Shown here: piece by piece, positions 34,802-46,800 of the stretch
Layout of the letters: the number at the start of each line of letters is the position of its first letter
Position numbering within the stretch: position 1 is the first letter of the stretch
Origin: Nectonema munidae
Taxonomy: Eukaryota; Nematomorpha; Nectonematoida; Nectonematidae
DNA length: 64,000 nucleotides
Reading direction: 5' to 3'
Assembly (NCBI GenBank): GCA_030549495.1
Contig: JAUIRK010001035.1
Span: forward strand, 656,001 to 720,000
Made by a program: the position numbers and the translations under genes
Notes under the pieces: model-generated
What the model was told of the DNA's origin: nothing
Seen by the model: only the letters and a program-made list of their open reading frames with translations
Database searches by the model: none

Positions 34802-37800
34802 GTAATTTAACATTAATATAAATCTTTTATCTTGTTTTTATCAAGTGTAGTCTGTTATAACATTTAAAATATATATTTAGCTTTGTTTTTTTCATTTCTT
34901 TATTTTAATTCTTATAAATTTAAAATAATATGTTTGTTTTTAAATATTTTATTTATATACATATCATTGTCTTATAACCAACCTGACAAAACCTTTTAGT
35001 TAATAAATTGAAATAAAAATAGTCATACGATATAATCGCATCGTTTTTAGCTATACTTTATTAAATATATAACATTACATTAATTGATTATTATTTTCAA
35101 ATTTGTAACCCTTAAAAGTATTGTGTTTTTTTCCGATACTGTTATTTTTTGGTGTACAATTTGTACACGTTTAATTTTAAAGAAGATATATAATTAAAAT
35201 ATAACTTATTTCGTGTTATACAAATTAATTTAATTAAAAAAAGGATAAATTTAATTAGAAATGTTTAATACCAGTAAAAACAAAATTTGTTTTTTTACAC
35301 TTATACGATGAATATATTATATTACATCATTACATGTATAACAGTTATACTTACTCCATTAAGTTTTTTTGAAACATCATTACAGTTTAGAGTTACAAAG
35401 CATGTAAAATAACCAACTAATCACTTTTTTTCTTAAGTTTGAGTTTTGGTATCTCTTTTTAGCATAACCTTCTTCATGTCGAAAAGACATTTCTCAAAAA
35501 TTGTTTTCTGCTCAATTTATAACCATTTTTACACATTAAAATGAAAGCGTTGTGCCAAGGAATATCTATATAATATTGTAATTTATCAACACGTGCCATC
35601 TTGTCTTTCTTTTTTTCCATCTATCGAATCAACTCCTCCATTATATTTGTAGTCTCAAATAATACCGTATTTTTCGGACTATAAGGCGCACTGGATTATA
35701 AGGCGCAAACTCAAAAAAATACAAAAAGGTTTACTTGCTTCATATATAAGGCGCACCGGATTATTAGGCGCATTAAAAATCTTAACTTAAAACCAATATA
35801 CTAGGTAATTAGGCTAATAGTTTATTGAAATAACGCTTTAATCAAAATAAGAAAAAATTAAATTGCTTTTATTATTCGCTTTGAAATCCTTCAAACCCTT
35901 CATTTTCTGTGTCGGAATTTAAAAGTTGAGCAATCTCTTCGCTCACTGAATAATCAAGTGATTCATCATCAGTAGAGTCAGAATCCTCTCTAGTTATTTC
36001 CAAATCATCAATAATTCCAGCTTTATTAAAACCGCGAATTATGCATGAAGGAGAGACTTTAGACCAAGCTTCTAGAATCCACTTACTAATGGTGGAGTAA
36101 TCAACACGTCGTTGCCTTCCAGTTTTCGTGAAAGTGTGTTCGCCATCTGTCATCCAGCGCTCCCATAGAGCTCTTAATTTAACTTTAAAGGATCTATTCG
36201 CAGTAATATCCAAAGGTTGTAACTCCTTCGTCAAACCACCAGGAATTATTGCTAATTGCGTGTTAATTTTTTTAACGTGAGCCTTTATCTTATCGGTGAT
36301 GTGAGCACGCATAGAGTCGCAAATCAACAATGACGGCGATGAATGGAAAAAACCATCAGATCTTTTAACAAATACTTCATTAAGCCACTCGCTCATCTTT
36401 TGCTCGTCCATCCACCCCTTTGAATTAGCTTTAATAATAATTCCAGATGGAAACTTATCTTTTGGTAAAGTCTTTCGTTTGAAAATTATCATGGGTGGGA
36501 GTTTAGAGCCATTGGCTTGACATGCAAGAACTACAGTGAAGCACGATTTTTCATTTCCTGTAGTAGAAATTGATACCGAACTTGTTCCTTTTTTATCTAC
36601 TGTACGGTTCATAGGAATATCGAAAGTGAGTGGAATTTCATCCATATTAGTAATGTGTGTCAGTTTAATATTTCTTTGAGAGACAATTTCTTTGAGGTAA
36701 CTTTTGAAAACACAAACTTTTTCTTTGTAGTCTTTTGGTAGTTGTTGCGAAACAGTAGTTTTTGTGCGTATTGAAAGATTTTTCCTCTTCATAAAGCGAA
36801 AACACCATGATGAACCTCCTTGGAACTCTTTAATTTTCATTTCATGTGCTAAGATTGGCTTTTGCTTTCAATCTGATCGAAATCGTTGATATACCTCTAC
36901 CCATTGTTCTTTGTTCTATTACCCACTGTTCGAGATCATTTTCCAACTGAGGCCATCTAGCTTTGTTACCTCTAAAACTTCGTTTTGTTTTCTTCACTTG
37001 TTTTAAGTCGTCTTCTTGTATCCTCCATTTTCTAACCACAGACTCATTTATGTTGAATTCTCTTGCAGTTGCCCTATTCCCATGCTCTTTCGAATAGTCA
37101 ATAATTCTTAGTTTAAAACCAGCATCGTATGCATGTCGTTTTGCAGGCATATTGAAAATTTATAATGAAAAGTTCAAAAACAAATTCAAACTTGAATAAT
37201 CTCAAATAAAAAACTAATTTATTAGGGAAAAGCAATAGCGTAAATAAATCAACCTAGCTTAATTAAAGTAAGCCATTTCAGTTTTAACAAATAACAAGTA
37301 AAAGTGAATTGATTTAAACATAAAATGAAAAAAACTTAAATTTTGATTGAAAATAATTTTTTTATGTAAATTTCAGTATATAAGACGCACCATATTATAA
37401 GGCGCATTGAAATTTTTAGTTAAAAAAAAATCTTCAGAGTGCGCCTTATAGTCCGAAAAATACGGTACTTGGTTTTTTATCACTACGATTAGAGATGTGA
37501 ATACTAAAGTGTGAAGAACTTAAAAGTACGTTTCTATTTTTTAGGCACATAGGATACAAGTAAAATAGAGTTTTCATGCTCATAAATAGAAGTCGTTAAA
37601 AATATAGACGCGTTTCTTTTAAAAATATCAGGTATTTCTTTTCGTGTAGATTTAATAGTTCTCATAAAGTTAAATTTTTTGTAAGTAGTTGCACAGCAAG
37701 TTTATAGGAAGTGAATTAACGATCGGTTACTATATCTTTCCCAGTTTTTAAGAAAGGTTCAACTAATTTTAAAACAATATTCGAAGAAAAATCTTTTTTA

Positions 37801-40800
37801 TAAATTTCATCAAAAGGATTGTTTCCACAATAAATATGTCCTTTCAAAGCATAATCACTTGAAGATTCACACGCCCAAAAGATTTTGATTCATATTTTCT
37901 AGGTTTACACGGCATATAAGTTTTGCCTGGAATTTTACCTCTAACCTAGAGTTGTTGATCCACTGTTATATGGCTTTTTGGAAGATAAAAAGGGCATAAA
38001 TTAACTTCTGCTGTTAATTTTTCTCTTTCATTTCTAAATCTAAAATTGTCTAATCTCAAACAACGGAAAAAAATCTGAAACGAACTAAGCTCATAGTCGC
38101 ACGGTAAAAAGGACGATTATCCTTAATAGCCCAAAGGTCTTGCAAATTACTCATATTGTCTCTATCGATACCAGCTCTGATTATAATTGCAAATCACGCT
38201 TCTATTTCTTATTGTTTAAAATTAGAAATTTATTAAGGAAACTTTTTACTATTCGATTCTTTCATGAACTGATATCGAATATCATTTACTTTACGATTTG
38301 TATAACGCAAAGTATGGAGAAACATTTCATCGTAGTAAAATAACTTAGAAGTATCTTTCTCAGTAGGCGTTGAACACAAAGCTTTTGAAAGTTGTGTAAG
38401 TATACTAGTATACTCCACCTTATAATTTCATTTAAATTCGTTCCTCTTGATTTTAATTCGTGATTGAAAGAACTGTTCTCAGAGTCATCAGAATCTTCGC
38501 TGTTCGAATCGTCTGAACTTTGAAAATATATTACCATGTCTCCTTCATCGTCCTCAAAATATTCTTCGGATTCGTCAACATATTTACTTTCAATTAGATT
38601 TATATCATTTTCTTCTTGTGTAATTTCTTGATTTTCCATTTCATTAAAACTAACATCATCTTCTTGTGGTAAAATAAAAACCAATTTTATTTAACAACTT
38701 AAATTACTGCTTCAATACCTGAAATGTTGAATGTGCCGTGAGTGATAATTGAGCGAAATAATAGCAGAGAATAAGGCATTAATTAAGTAACGCATTTAGT
38801 ACATTAATGTGGCAATTAAAATATATAACACTTCTCTACAGAAAGAAAGAAAGAAAAACACAAGCGTCTTTGAAAGAAGTTCTTTTTTTCCCATTTGAAT
38901 AAAAAATACGCAAGGAATAGTGATAACAATAGAGAGAGACAACAAAAAGTAAGCTATAACAAAAAAAAGAAAGAAAACGAACAAAGGACAATAAGATATG
39001 ATAGTAAGATAACAAGAAGTATCTTAAATATATCTGTTTTACATTTATAATGTACTTTATACAAACATAATCGATCAATATAAAGAAATTCATCATACCT
39101 TTGATTTGATGTCAAGTAAAATGCATTGCCATCATATGCTAAATACCATATGTGTACCTTTTTACACTATTTTATCAATGAAGTTATTTTCGTTATAAGT
39201 AAAATAAAACTCATTATTTTTATTATATTTCAGTTAAAATTAAATAAACTATTGATATATTAGCGTCATTTAGCGTGTTTATTTTTTTTACTTTCCAAAT
39301 AAATTTTTATGGCTGATTAAAATCTTTAGTGTACTAACTGTACACGAAAAAAGCAGGGATTTTGAAAAGTTTACGAAAGACACTATAAAAAAATTTTTAT
39401 TTAAAAATAAAGGGATGGTTACGTAAAAAGTTTTCATGTGTAGTATATTGACTTCGGGCAGTGGAATCATTATATACGTTTTGTTTTAAAATTACGATAT
39501 GGTATGATACCTTTTTTTGTAAAAACTACGGTTTGAAATTGTGTACCTAGAAAACTAAATTTCGATAAATACCGAATTTCTTAGGATTTCGTTTTCTTTA
39601 CGTTTTTTAATCGCACTTTTGAGTTGTAGATAAATTTATCAAGTTAGAGGCAGTTACTCAAGTGATGAATATTCTAGTTAATAGTTTTTCGATTTAATTA
39701 TTTCCCAAGTTTCACTTACTTAACCCTATTAGTGCTGAACTAAATTTGTCCACTCAAATTCTGTGGGGGAGGGGCGTAAAGTCAGGGGCGTTAGTTGACT
39801 CTCAAAAAGCGTATAAAACAATGATAAAATTGTGCAAACAAAAATCTTTTAAACTGAATAGCTAGTCAAAATATTCATTCCTAAATAGCTATTGAAAAAA
39901 AATTTCTTGACTTGAAAAAATAAAAGTTTTCAAATGTTACAAAATGTAACAAACATACTGATAAATTTTAAGTGACCTTTGTTGGAAAATTTTTTTAACG
40001 CGAGTCCGACAATATTCATTGATATAAAATTGTAACGATTGAAAACTATTTTTGTCTCATTTAAAAACATAAACAAATTTTCATTTTTTCAAAATGTTTA
40101 GTGTATTGATGGAACTAATTTTTTTTACCAAAAGTCTCTGTGATTAATTTGAATAGCTGATCTTTAGTATCATGAAAAAAGGTTCTGAAAATATTGAACT
40201 TATATTCCGCTAAGAACTATTTTCTAATGAGATAAAATAGAATTATTTTTAATTTAACTCTAAATACAAATTAGAGGCAAGAGAAGAGAGCTTGAATGAA
40301 AGAAGAGAGATTGAAGAGAGAAGAGCGTTTGAGTGATTGAGTTTTAGCAGAGAACGCGGAAGAGAAAAACAGAAGGAGGCAGAAAGAGAAAGAAATAGAA
40401 TCACTATGACAGAAGAAGATGCGAAATCTAGTGGATCATCAACATGTTTTTGCTTAAAAATACTACAAGGAGACACTGTGATAAACATTGCTTACTTTTT
40501 GTGTGCATATTGAAACAATGGAATATTATTATATAACTCTCACGCATCGTCTCTAAAATATGTTCGATAGGAATTTCAGAATGATGTTTACAAACAGCAA
40601 AACTCTTACTTATAGAAAATTATTAGAGGGGGGGGGGGAGGCGAAGTTAATTAAAAAATTAACAATCATAAATTTTATCCAATATATTTCTGTGTTTCAA
40701 TCCAGGAAAAAATGTATTTCTTAATACTCATTATTCCTTATTTTCAAAACAACGCACTGAATAACTGCTCTAAATGGGAATGGACAATCAAAATAACCTA

Positions 40801-43800
40801 ATCATGACCAGTGTTTGCCTTTTTAGAATTTTAGGGTGTATACAGGGTTTTCGATCTATTCAATTGAACTATTGACAAAATGTAGGCGCACTTTCTTTTT
40901 ACTTTCTACAATTTGGAACTTTTCGAAAAAAATTCCCACTATCTCCCCCATAATATATAATCAAAGTCAACAACGACATGCAAAGGGGGTGTGAGTAGGG
41001 TCGGTTAGATGCTGGATTTGATAACTCAAGGTCTTGGGTTCGATACTGCATCAAGCCTGCTTTCTTCATAGTTCGATACAAGCGGGCGTTGTGCCTTTTC
41101 GATCAAAATAACCAACACATGGTACATTATAAATGAGCATGAAAGATTTTTTTTAATGTTTTGCAAAATGTTAAAAGTTTTTAACTTTTTAAGTCATATT
41201 TTTCAAGTTTGTTCAATTAAAAATATTAATTTTTCTTTTTATTAGGAGGAAGATAAAACGCCATATTCATTTTTTGTGGAAAACAACGAAATTGTCAATA
41301 CGTTAGAAGAAGTTATCAAAAGTGATGAGGCTTTTTGTGAGAATTTAATACAAATTCTATGCGTTCCACAGGCGATTTTTGATATTAAACCTGTTACTAG
41401 GTGTTCATCAACACTCTCTGGCCACCTCGAGCCAATATTAGTGACACAATTTAGTCCTGACAGCAAGTAATCTTTATGATTTAATTTTTGTTTTCTATGC
41501 TTTTAATTAAAATTTAATATGGTCTATGTTTAAGTAAACTTGCCACTGGCTCGGGTGACAAAACAATTCGATTGTGGGATTTATGCACAGAAACTCCATT
41601 TCTAAAGTGTGAAGGTATTATTTTGCTTTTTATAAAGTTATCGAATCTTCTATTTTTATTTAATTGAAATTGTTTCTCTATTTGCTGCCTCATTTTATTT
41701 TATTTTGTTAAAAATTAATTCTTCATCCAAATGTGCTTCTCACGTTAACTCCGTTGGCTTTAACACTATACTTCTTAGTGCTTTTTTAAATTTATTGTCA
41801 AAAATCTTCACGATGGAATCTCTCATTTCTCTCTTCTAATGAATAAAGTCTATGTCCTCTAAATTTCGTATATCTCTTATTCAATTTTGATTCCATAAAG
41901 GTGTCACCTGCCTAACCCAGCCAAGTGCCGCCCAATTTTAAATAAAGAGCGCCAGCTAATATAAAAAAAGGAAGTATTGTGTATTATAGACTTTTCTTTT
42001 GAAAACAATCAACATTTTGTGGCATTTCAAGGAAAAAATAGAAAAAAATAAAAATATTGCGCTTAATTTCATTTTGTATTCTTTTAATTATGTTCCAAAA
42101 ATGGGAGCCGTGTACACTTAAAGTCCTAAAATTCATAAAATTCAATTTATTAAAATTTTAAAATTAATGTGTAGATTAGATTTAATTATATATACATATA
42201 TGTTTAATTTTTATAGCGAACCATTTTTTCTTTTTTTTATGAAATTTTAAGTTACAAGTTTTGTATGATCCTATGTTGCACTTTTTCAAGAAAGTCTTGT
42301 AATTTTTGGATTGAACCTAATATTTGAATATTATCATCACAGAAACTCAAAGAATACTAATTAGCTCCAATTCTTCATTGTTGTTTTTTAATAAAAATTT
42401 TTGCTGATTCCAAAAATGTTAAGATTAGGATCAGATATCATTTCATCAAAATTAGAAACTTCATTTTAAAAAAGTTTAAATTTTTTTTATACTTTTTTTA
42501 TGCTTTTTATACCCTTATAGAAATAAATAATTACGAATTATGTCTACTATTATAATCAGTTATCTGTTATTCAAAAACCTCTCTCGCTGTCTAAAATGTT
42601 AGATCGCTCACCATTTTCTGTAGTTTTTTTCATCACATAAAGGCCGAGGTTGGGAATCCGTGATTTATGTTACTTCTCGAAAATCGGTTTGCAAATTGAA
42701 AAGTTCACATTTCTAGTTTACTCTTGTTTTCTATGATCAGATTTTCCATATGATTTAGTTGAGGATATTCTTCATCCTTATTTAAGGTCACACTGATTGG
42801 GTTCTATGTATTAGTTGGGCACCTGACGCCAAAAAGTTCGCATCAGCTTCAAAAGATTGCACAGTATTTTATCCTTTCAAATCTGTTTACTCACATTTTA
42901 TTTTCCCTTCTTTAGATCCGTATTTGGAATCCTAAGAGTGGTGAAATGTTAGGTAACGTGTTGAAAGGCCACTGCCAATGGATCAACGCTTTGGCATGGG
43001 AGCCTTTTCACTTGTACGTTTACATTCTCAATTTTAATCCATATCTCGCAATATTGTTGTTAAAATGAAGAAGACGTTTTTGTTTCATATATTTAAACCA
43101 ATGGCACACATCCTTAAAATTATTGTGGGGAAGGTGCGCAAACTTTTTTTTATAATTTTATTTTAAAAGAATTGGTATCTGAAACTCAACGGTAAAACAA
43201 GTAAAGATGGAAAGTGTACTCACAAGTCTTTTAATGTTGTAAAAAAGATATAAAATTTAAAATTATTGGTGGAGCAAAAGGCCCTTTCTCCCCTTTGCCT
43301 CCCCGGATGTGCGCCCCTGATTTAAACGTATAATTTAATATTTAATATAAATATATCGTCTAAATATTTTACTAGTTTCAATCTCATTATTTTTATTTAG
43401 TATGACTGATCATCTTTTGTCGTATTATGTTAAAATTACATCATTAAACTTGTGAGTTCTGCTCGCGCTAATGAAAATATAAAAATGCATTAGCCATAAA
43501 AATTTGGTGATTTCTTTGCTCTGGAACATATTGTTCTGAAAATGGTTATAAAATCTTTCAAAAAATTTGACATATTTTTCCTAATTTGGAATGGTACTAG
43601 CGGGCATTATTTGTGGAATGATGACGATTGAGATAATGAAGTTGTTGAAATCGAATACCATTTGTATCCCTATGATGACTGCCTCGCCAAAACTCGGGGC
43701 TAGCATTTTTGCAAAGAAAGAATGAGTCGTTCTTGTTTTTGTGAAATACAACGATTCTTGTGCTTGGATCTAAAAAATAATCGGTCTTTACGTTTGAAGA

Positions 43801-46800
43801 CCGATAAATTTGCAGCTTTCCAAATGTGGTATCGCTGTGTTGATATCAAAACTAAATATCTGCTAAACGGCTTCCCATATTTGGACAAAGAAGGCAATCG
43901 TCAAACAGGTCTATCTGAATACGTTGTGTTGAAACTTATGGATCCTTATCTGAATAGCGGCAATAAAAAGTAACGTATGATAATATCTTCGACTTGCCCA
44001 CCATCAAACGAGTGCTTTTGAAAATGAAGATAAAAGCTTGACAGTTTATCAGGGGAAAAGAAACAAAAATACATAAAAATGTTATTGTAAACTCTTATAT
44101 AAAAAATGTGCGAAATACAATGAATTTTTACAAAAATACAAAATACGGTGTGGATGTATTAGGTCAAATGGCAAGAAAACAACGCAAATGCAGCTTCAAG
44201 AAGGTGGCCAATACACACCTTTTATAATTTGCTTGATCTGGCAGCAATAAACGCAACAATACTTTATAATGAAACTCGTAAATCTAAAATTGCAAGAAGA
44301 GATCACATACAGAAGTTGTCAGAAGAATTAGTTGACGCGTATATTTCATCTAAAAAAGACAAAGAAAACACTGAAGAATGGAATCAAGTACAAGTGAGGA
44401 TGGAAAAAGAAGAAATTGTCAAATAAAAACGGATTGTAATGCAAATAAATCAAATATAAAGTGTAACAAATGTGGAAAAATAGTGTGTGAAAAATGCGTA
44501 AAGGTGAAGAAGTTTATTTGTTCTAAATGTGTATAAAATAAATGTTAAACTTTTGTGATTAATAAAAATTTCATTCAAAAATTATACCCCATTTTTTACA
44601 AAGATGAAATTTTTGATATATTATTATTTATTTTAAATATAGTTGATACTATACATATTTTAATATATAAAATATTATAAGAACATATAAAATTTTATTT
44701 ATATTTATTATCATATAAATGATTAGTTATTAAGTAAAAACTGAAAACACTATAATTTTTTAAATGCTTCATTTTGACCCAATGGGCGTTGAAGAGTAAT
44801 CAATTTTCCTGGGCCTTCAGTGTTAAATAAAATTTTGAAAATTGCCCTTTATTTCAAGATTGATATAATAAATAAAAGATTCGAAAGCGAATGGTCGTCT
44901 TATGTGTAGAATATAGTTTTAACTATCTATTCTTTCTTTTTTAGGCCTTGATTTATATTTGAGTTAAGAAATATTTTACTTCGAATATATTTTAAATATA
45001 AAAAAAGATTTCCAGAATATTCCAAACAAAAATAAGATTAATAGTAGTTATGAAAATTTTATATGACTTAACCAAAAAGCTCACATAATAGCATAAAAAT
45101 TTTAAGAGATCGATCTCATTTTATGTAATCAACTTATTATGTACTAAAACCAAAATTGTTTTAATTAAAATATTTTATCCACTTTATTATTATTACCAAT
45201 AAAATTTCTTGAAGAACAAAAAGGGAATTAGACCAAGATGGTGTAGGTAAAGATGCCTACTAAATCTAAAATAGTCCAAATGAAATTGAAGTTCTGTTGT
45301 TGTTAGCCCATAGGTTACACTATCTCGTTATTAGTTACAATTTTATTGAACTGAGAAAGAATATCCATCTATGGAAAATACTCACAGGGGAAAATATAGA
45401 ATTTTGCAGCAGTAGCGATGAGTAAGTGTATTTTCAGCCAACCTACATAAAAGCTACCGTTAGGTATTGCTGACTTTATTGTAGGCGTCTACATATGGCT
45501 TTGCTTAAAAAATGTTCTCAAAGTTTTTTTGAAGTTCTGTGTTTGCAAAACACTACTTTGTTCCTCACACTGTACCCAAAATGAGTTTCTCTTTGAATTT
45601 TATTTTTTTCACAGAATTTGCTAAATTTAACTTTAGTAATTTGTTGAAATTAGAAAAGTAACATTTTTCTTACATTTTATTAGTAAATTTTATATTTAGA
45701 TAATTAGCTTTACTGACTTTTATTTCATCCATTCACCTCTCTGTATTACTCTTTGTTTGATTTTTGAATATATTTAAAATAATTCTTTATTGATTTTATT
45801 TATACTAGAAATACTGAGTGTAGAAAATTGGCTTCCGCGTCAAAGGTAATAATTCATTATAATTTTTTGACAAATTTAAGCGTAATCAAAATTTTAATAT
45901 ATTTTTTTAAACATACTTAATATATAATATTTGATTATATTTTATTATTATTGTATACTGTGTAAATTGTAATGTATCAATACACTGGTCAACAACAAAT
46001 TTGTTGTCTGCATTTTTTAAGCTGATTTATGACGAATCTGATGCGCTGAATCCAAAACTCATTAGTTTTGTTCAATCAGGTCAAGTTTTTGAGATATGGC
46101 CACATGTCGTTTTTTACATTTTTCTTCACATGTACGCATGTGTGGAGCATTTTAGAAGTTGGTGGGGGTAAAATGTCATGCCAAATAATTGTTTTGATTG
46201 GAAATAATTATTTTAATGACAAGAAGTATTCAGGTAAAAAGTTGTATTTCTTGAAATAACGAACTCTGAAGAATGTACAATACCTACATGCGCCAATTTA
46301 TGACAAATTTGTACCTATTTTTGTTTTGCAGGTGAATGATATGGCTTCGACCAGAAGATCGTGCAGAAATAAGCCCGATGTGTTTTGCTACATATGTGGA
46401 GAATACACCATTGTTCCTAATAGGAAGCCAGTCACAAGTTACATAAGGCGTGCTTACCATGCTTATTTTGGTATTAAAGACCAGGATAAAGCTTGGGCAC
46501 CACACATGGTGTGCAAAGCATGCACCGAGACTCTGCGTTTGGAATTCCCATGGTTTGGAGGGAGCCGACAAACCATGTCACTGACTGCTACTTCTGCGCT
46601 GTTGATGTGTCTGGAATCAACAGAAAGAACCGGGGCAGCCTCAAGTATCCTGATCTTCAATCAGCACGTCGTCCTGTAGCTCATTGTGATGCAATTCCAG
46701 TGCCTATCTTCGGCGTACTTCCTGACATTAGTGACGAATAAGCCTCCAGTATTTAAGGACATGAAGAAGAAGAAGAAGTGGTTCTTGAAGATGATGCTCC

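Larger units (their letters stand above)
35360..38690 (-). pseudogene. piggyBac transposase remnant, split by a pogo element
   Basis: Minus strand from 38690: an acidic N-terminal region (EEYFEDDEGDMVIYF, SEDSDDSENSS), later NIVLKLVEPFLKTGKDIVTD near 37785-37730 (the DDE region before the second Asp), then LLVSYVPKKNR-like and FSIHISNRSDKKP at about 37560-37475. Beyond the pogo insertion the remains of the YN..GGVDSID motif lie near 35640-35610, followed by IPWHNAFILMCKNGYKLSRK near 35560-35490. Stops and frame changes are common. The coding sequence is broken between KKP and YN by the pogo insertion, so piggyBac is the older layer. Confidence 0.7.
34802..41245 (+). other. NLE1 intron 1 (6.4 kb)
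   Basis: Contains the nested pogo/piggyBac pair and a SINE. Elsewhere (34802-35350, 38700-40980) it is AT-rich with a G11 run at 40628-40638 and a purine-rich stretch at 40260-40400, without a recognised gene. Confidence 0.7.

Noticed and set aside
38796-39096. Minus-strand open frames with hydrophobic, membrane-like sequence
   Set aside because: AT-rich T-run translations (many Phe/Leu/Ser), overlapping in two frames, without domain or start context; inside NLE1 intron 1.
39722-39760. TTAACCCTATTAGTGCTG resembling a piggyBac end
   Set aside because: No inverted partner with TTAA found nearby; one loose match is not enough.
40249-40488. Open frame over a purine-rich GAGA stretch, opposite strand Glu/Arg coiled coil
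   Set aside because: Low-complexity GA sequence; both strands give biased translations and stops interrupt the coiled-coil strand.
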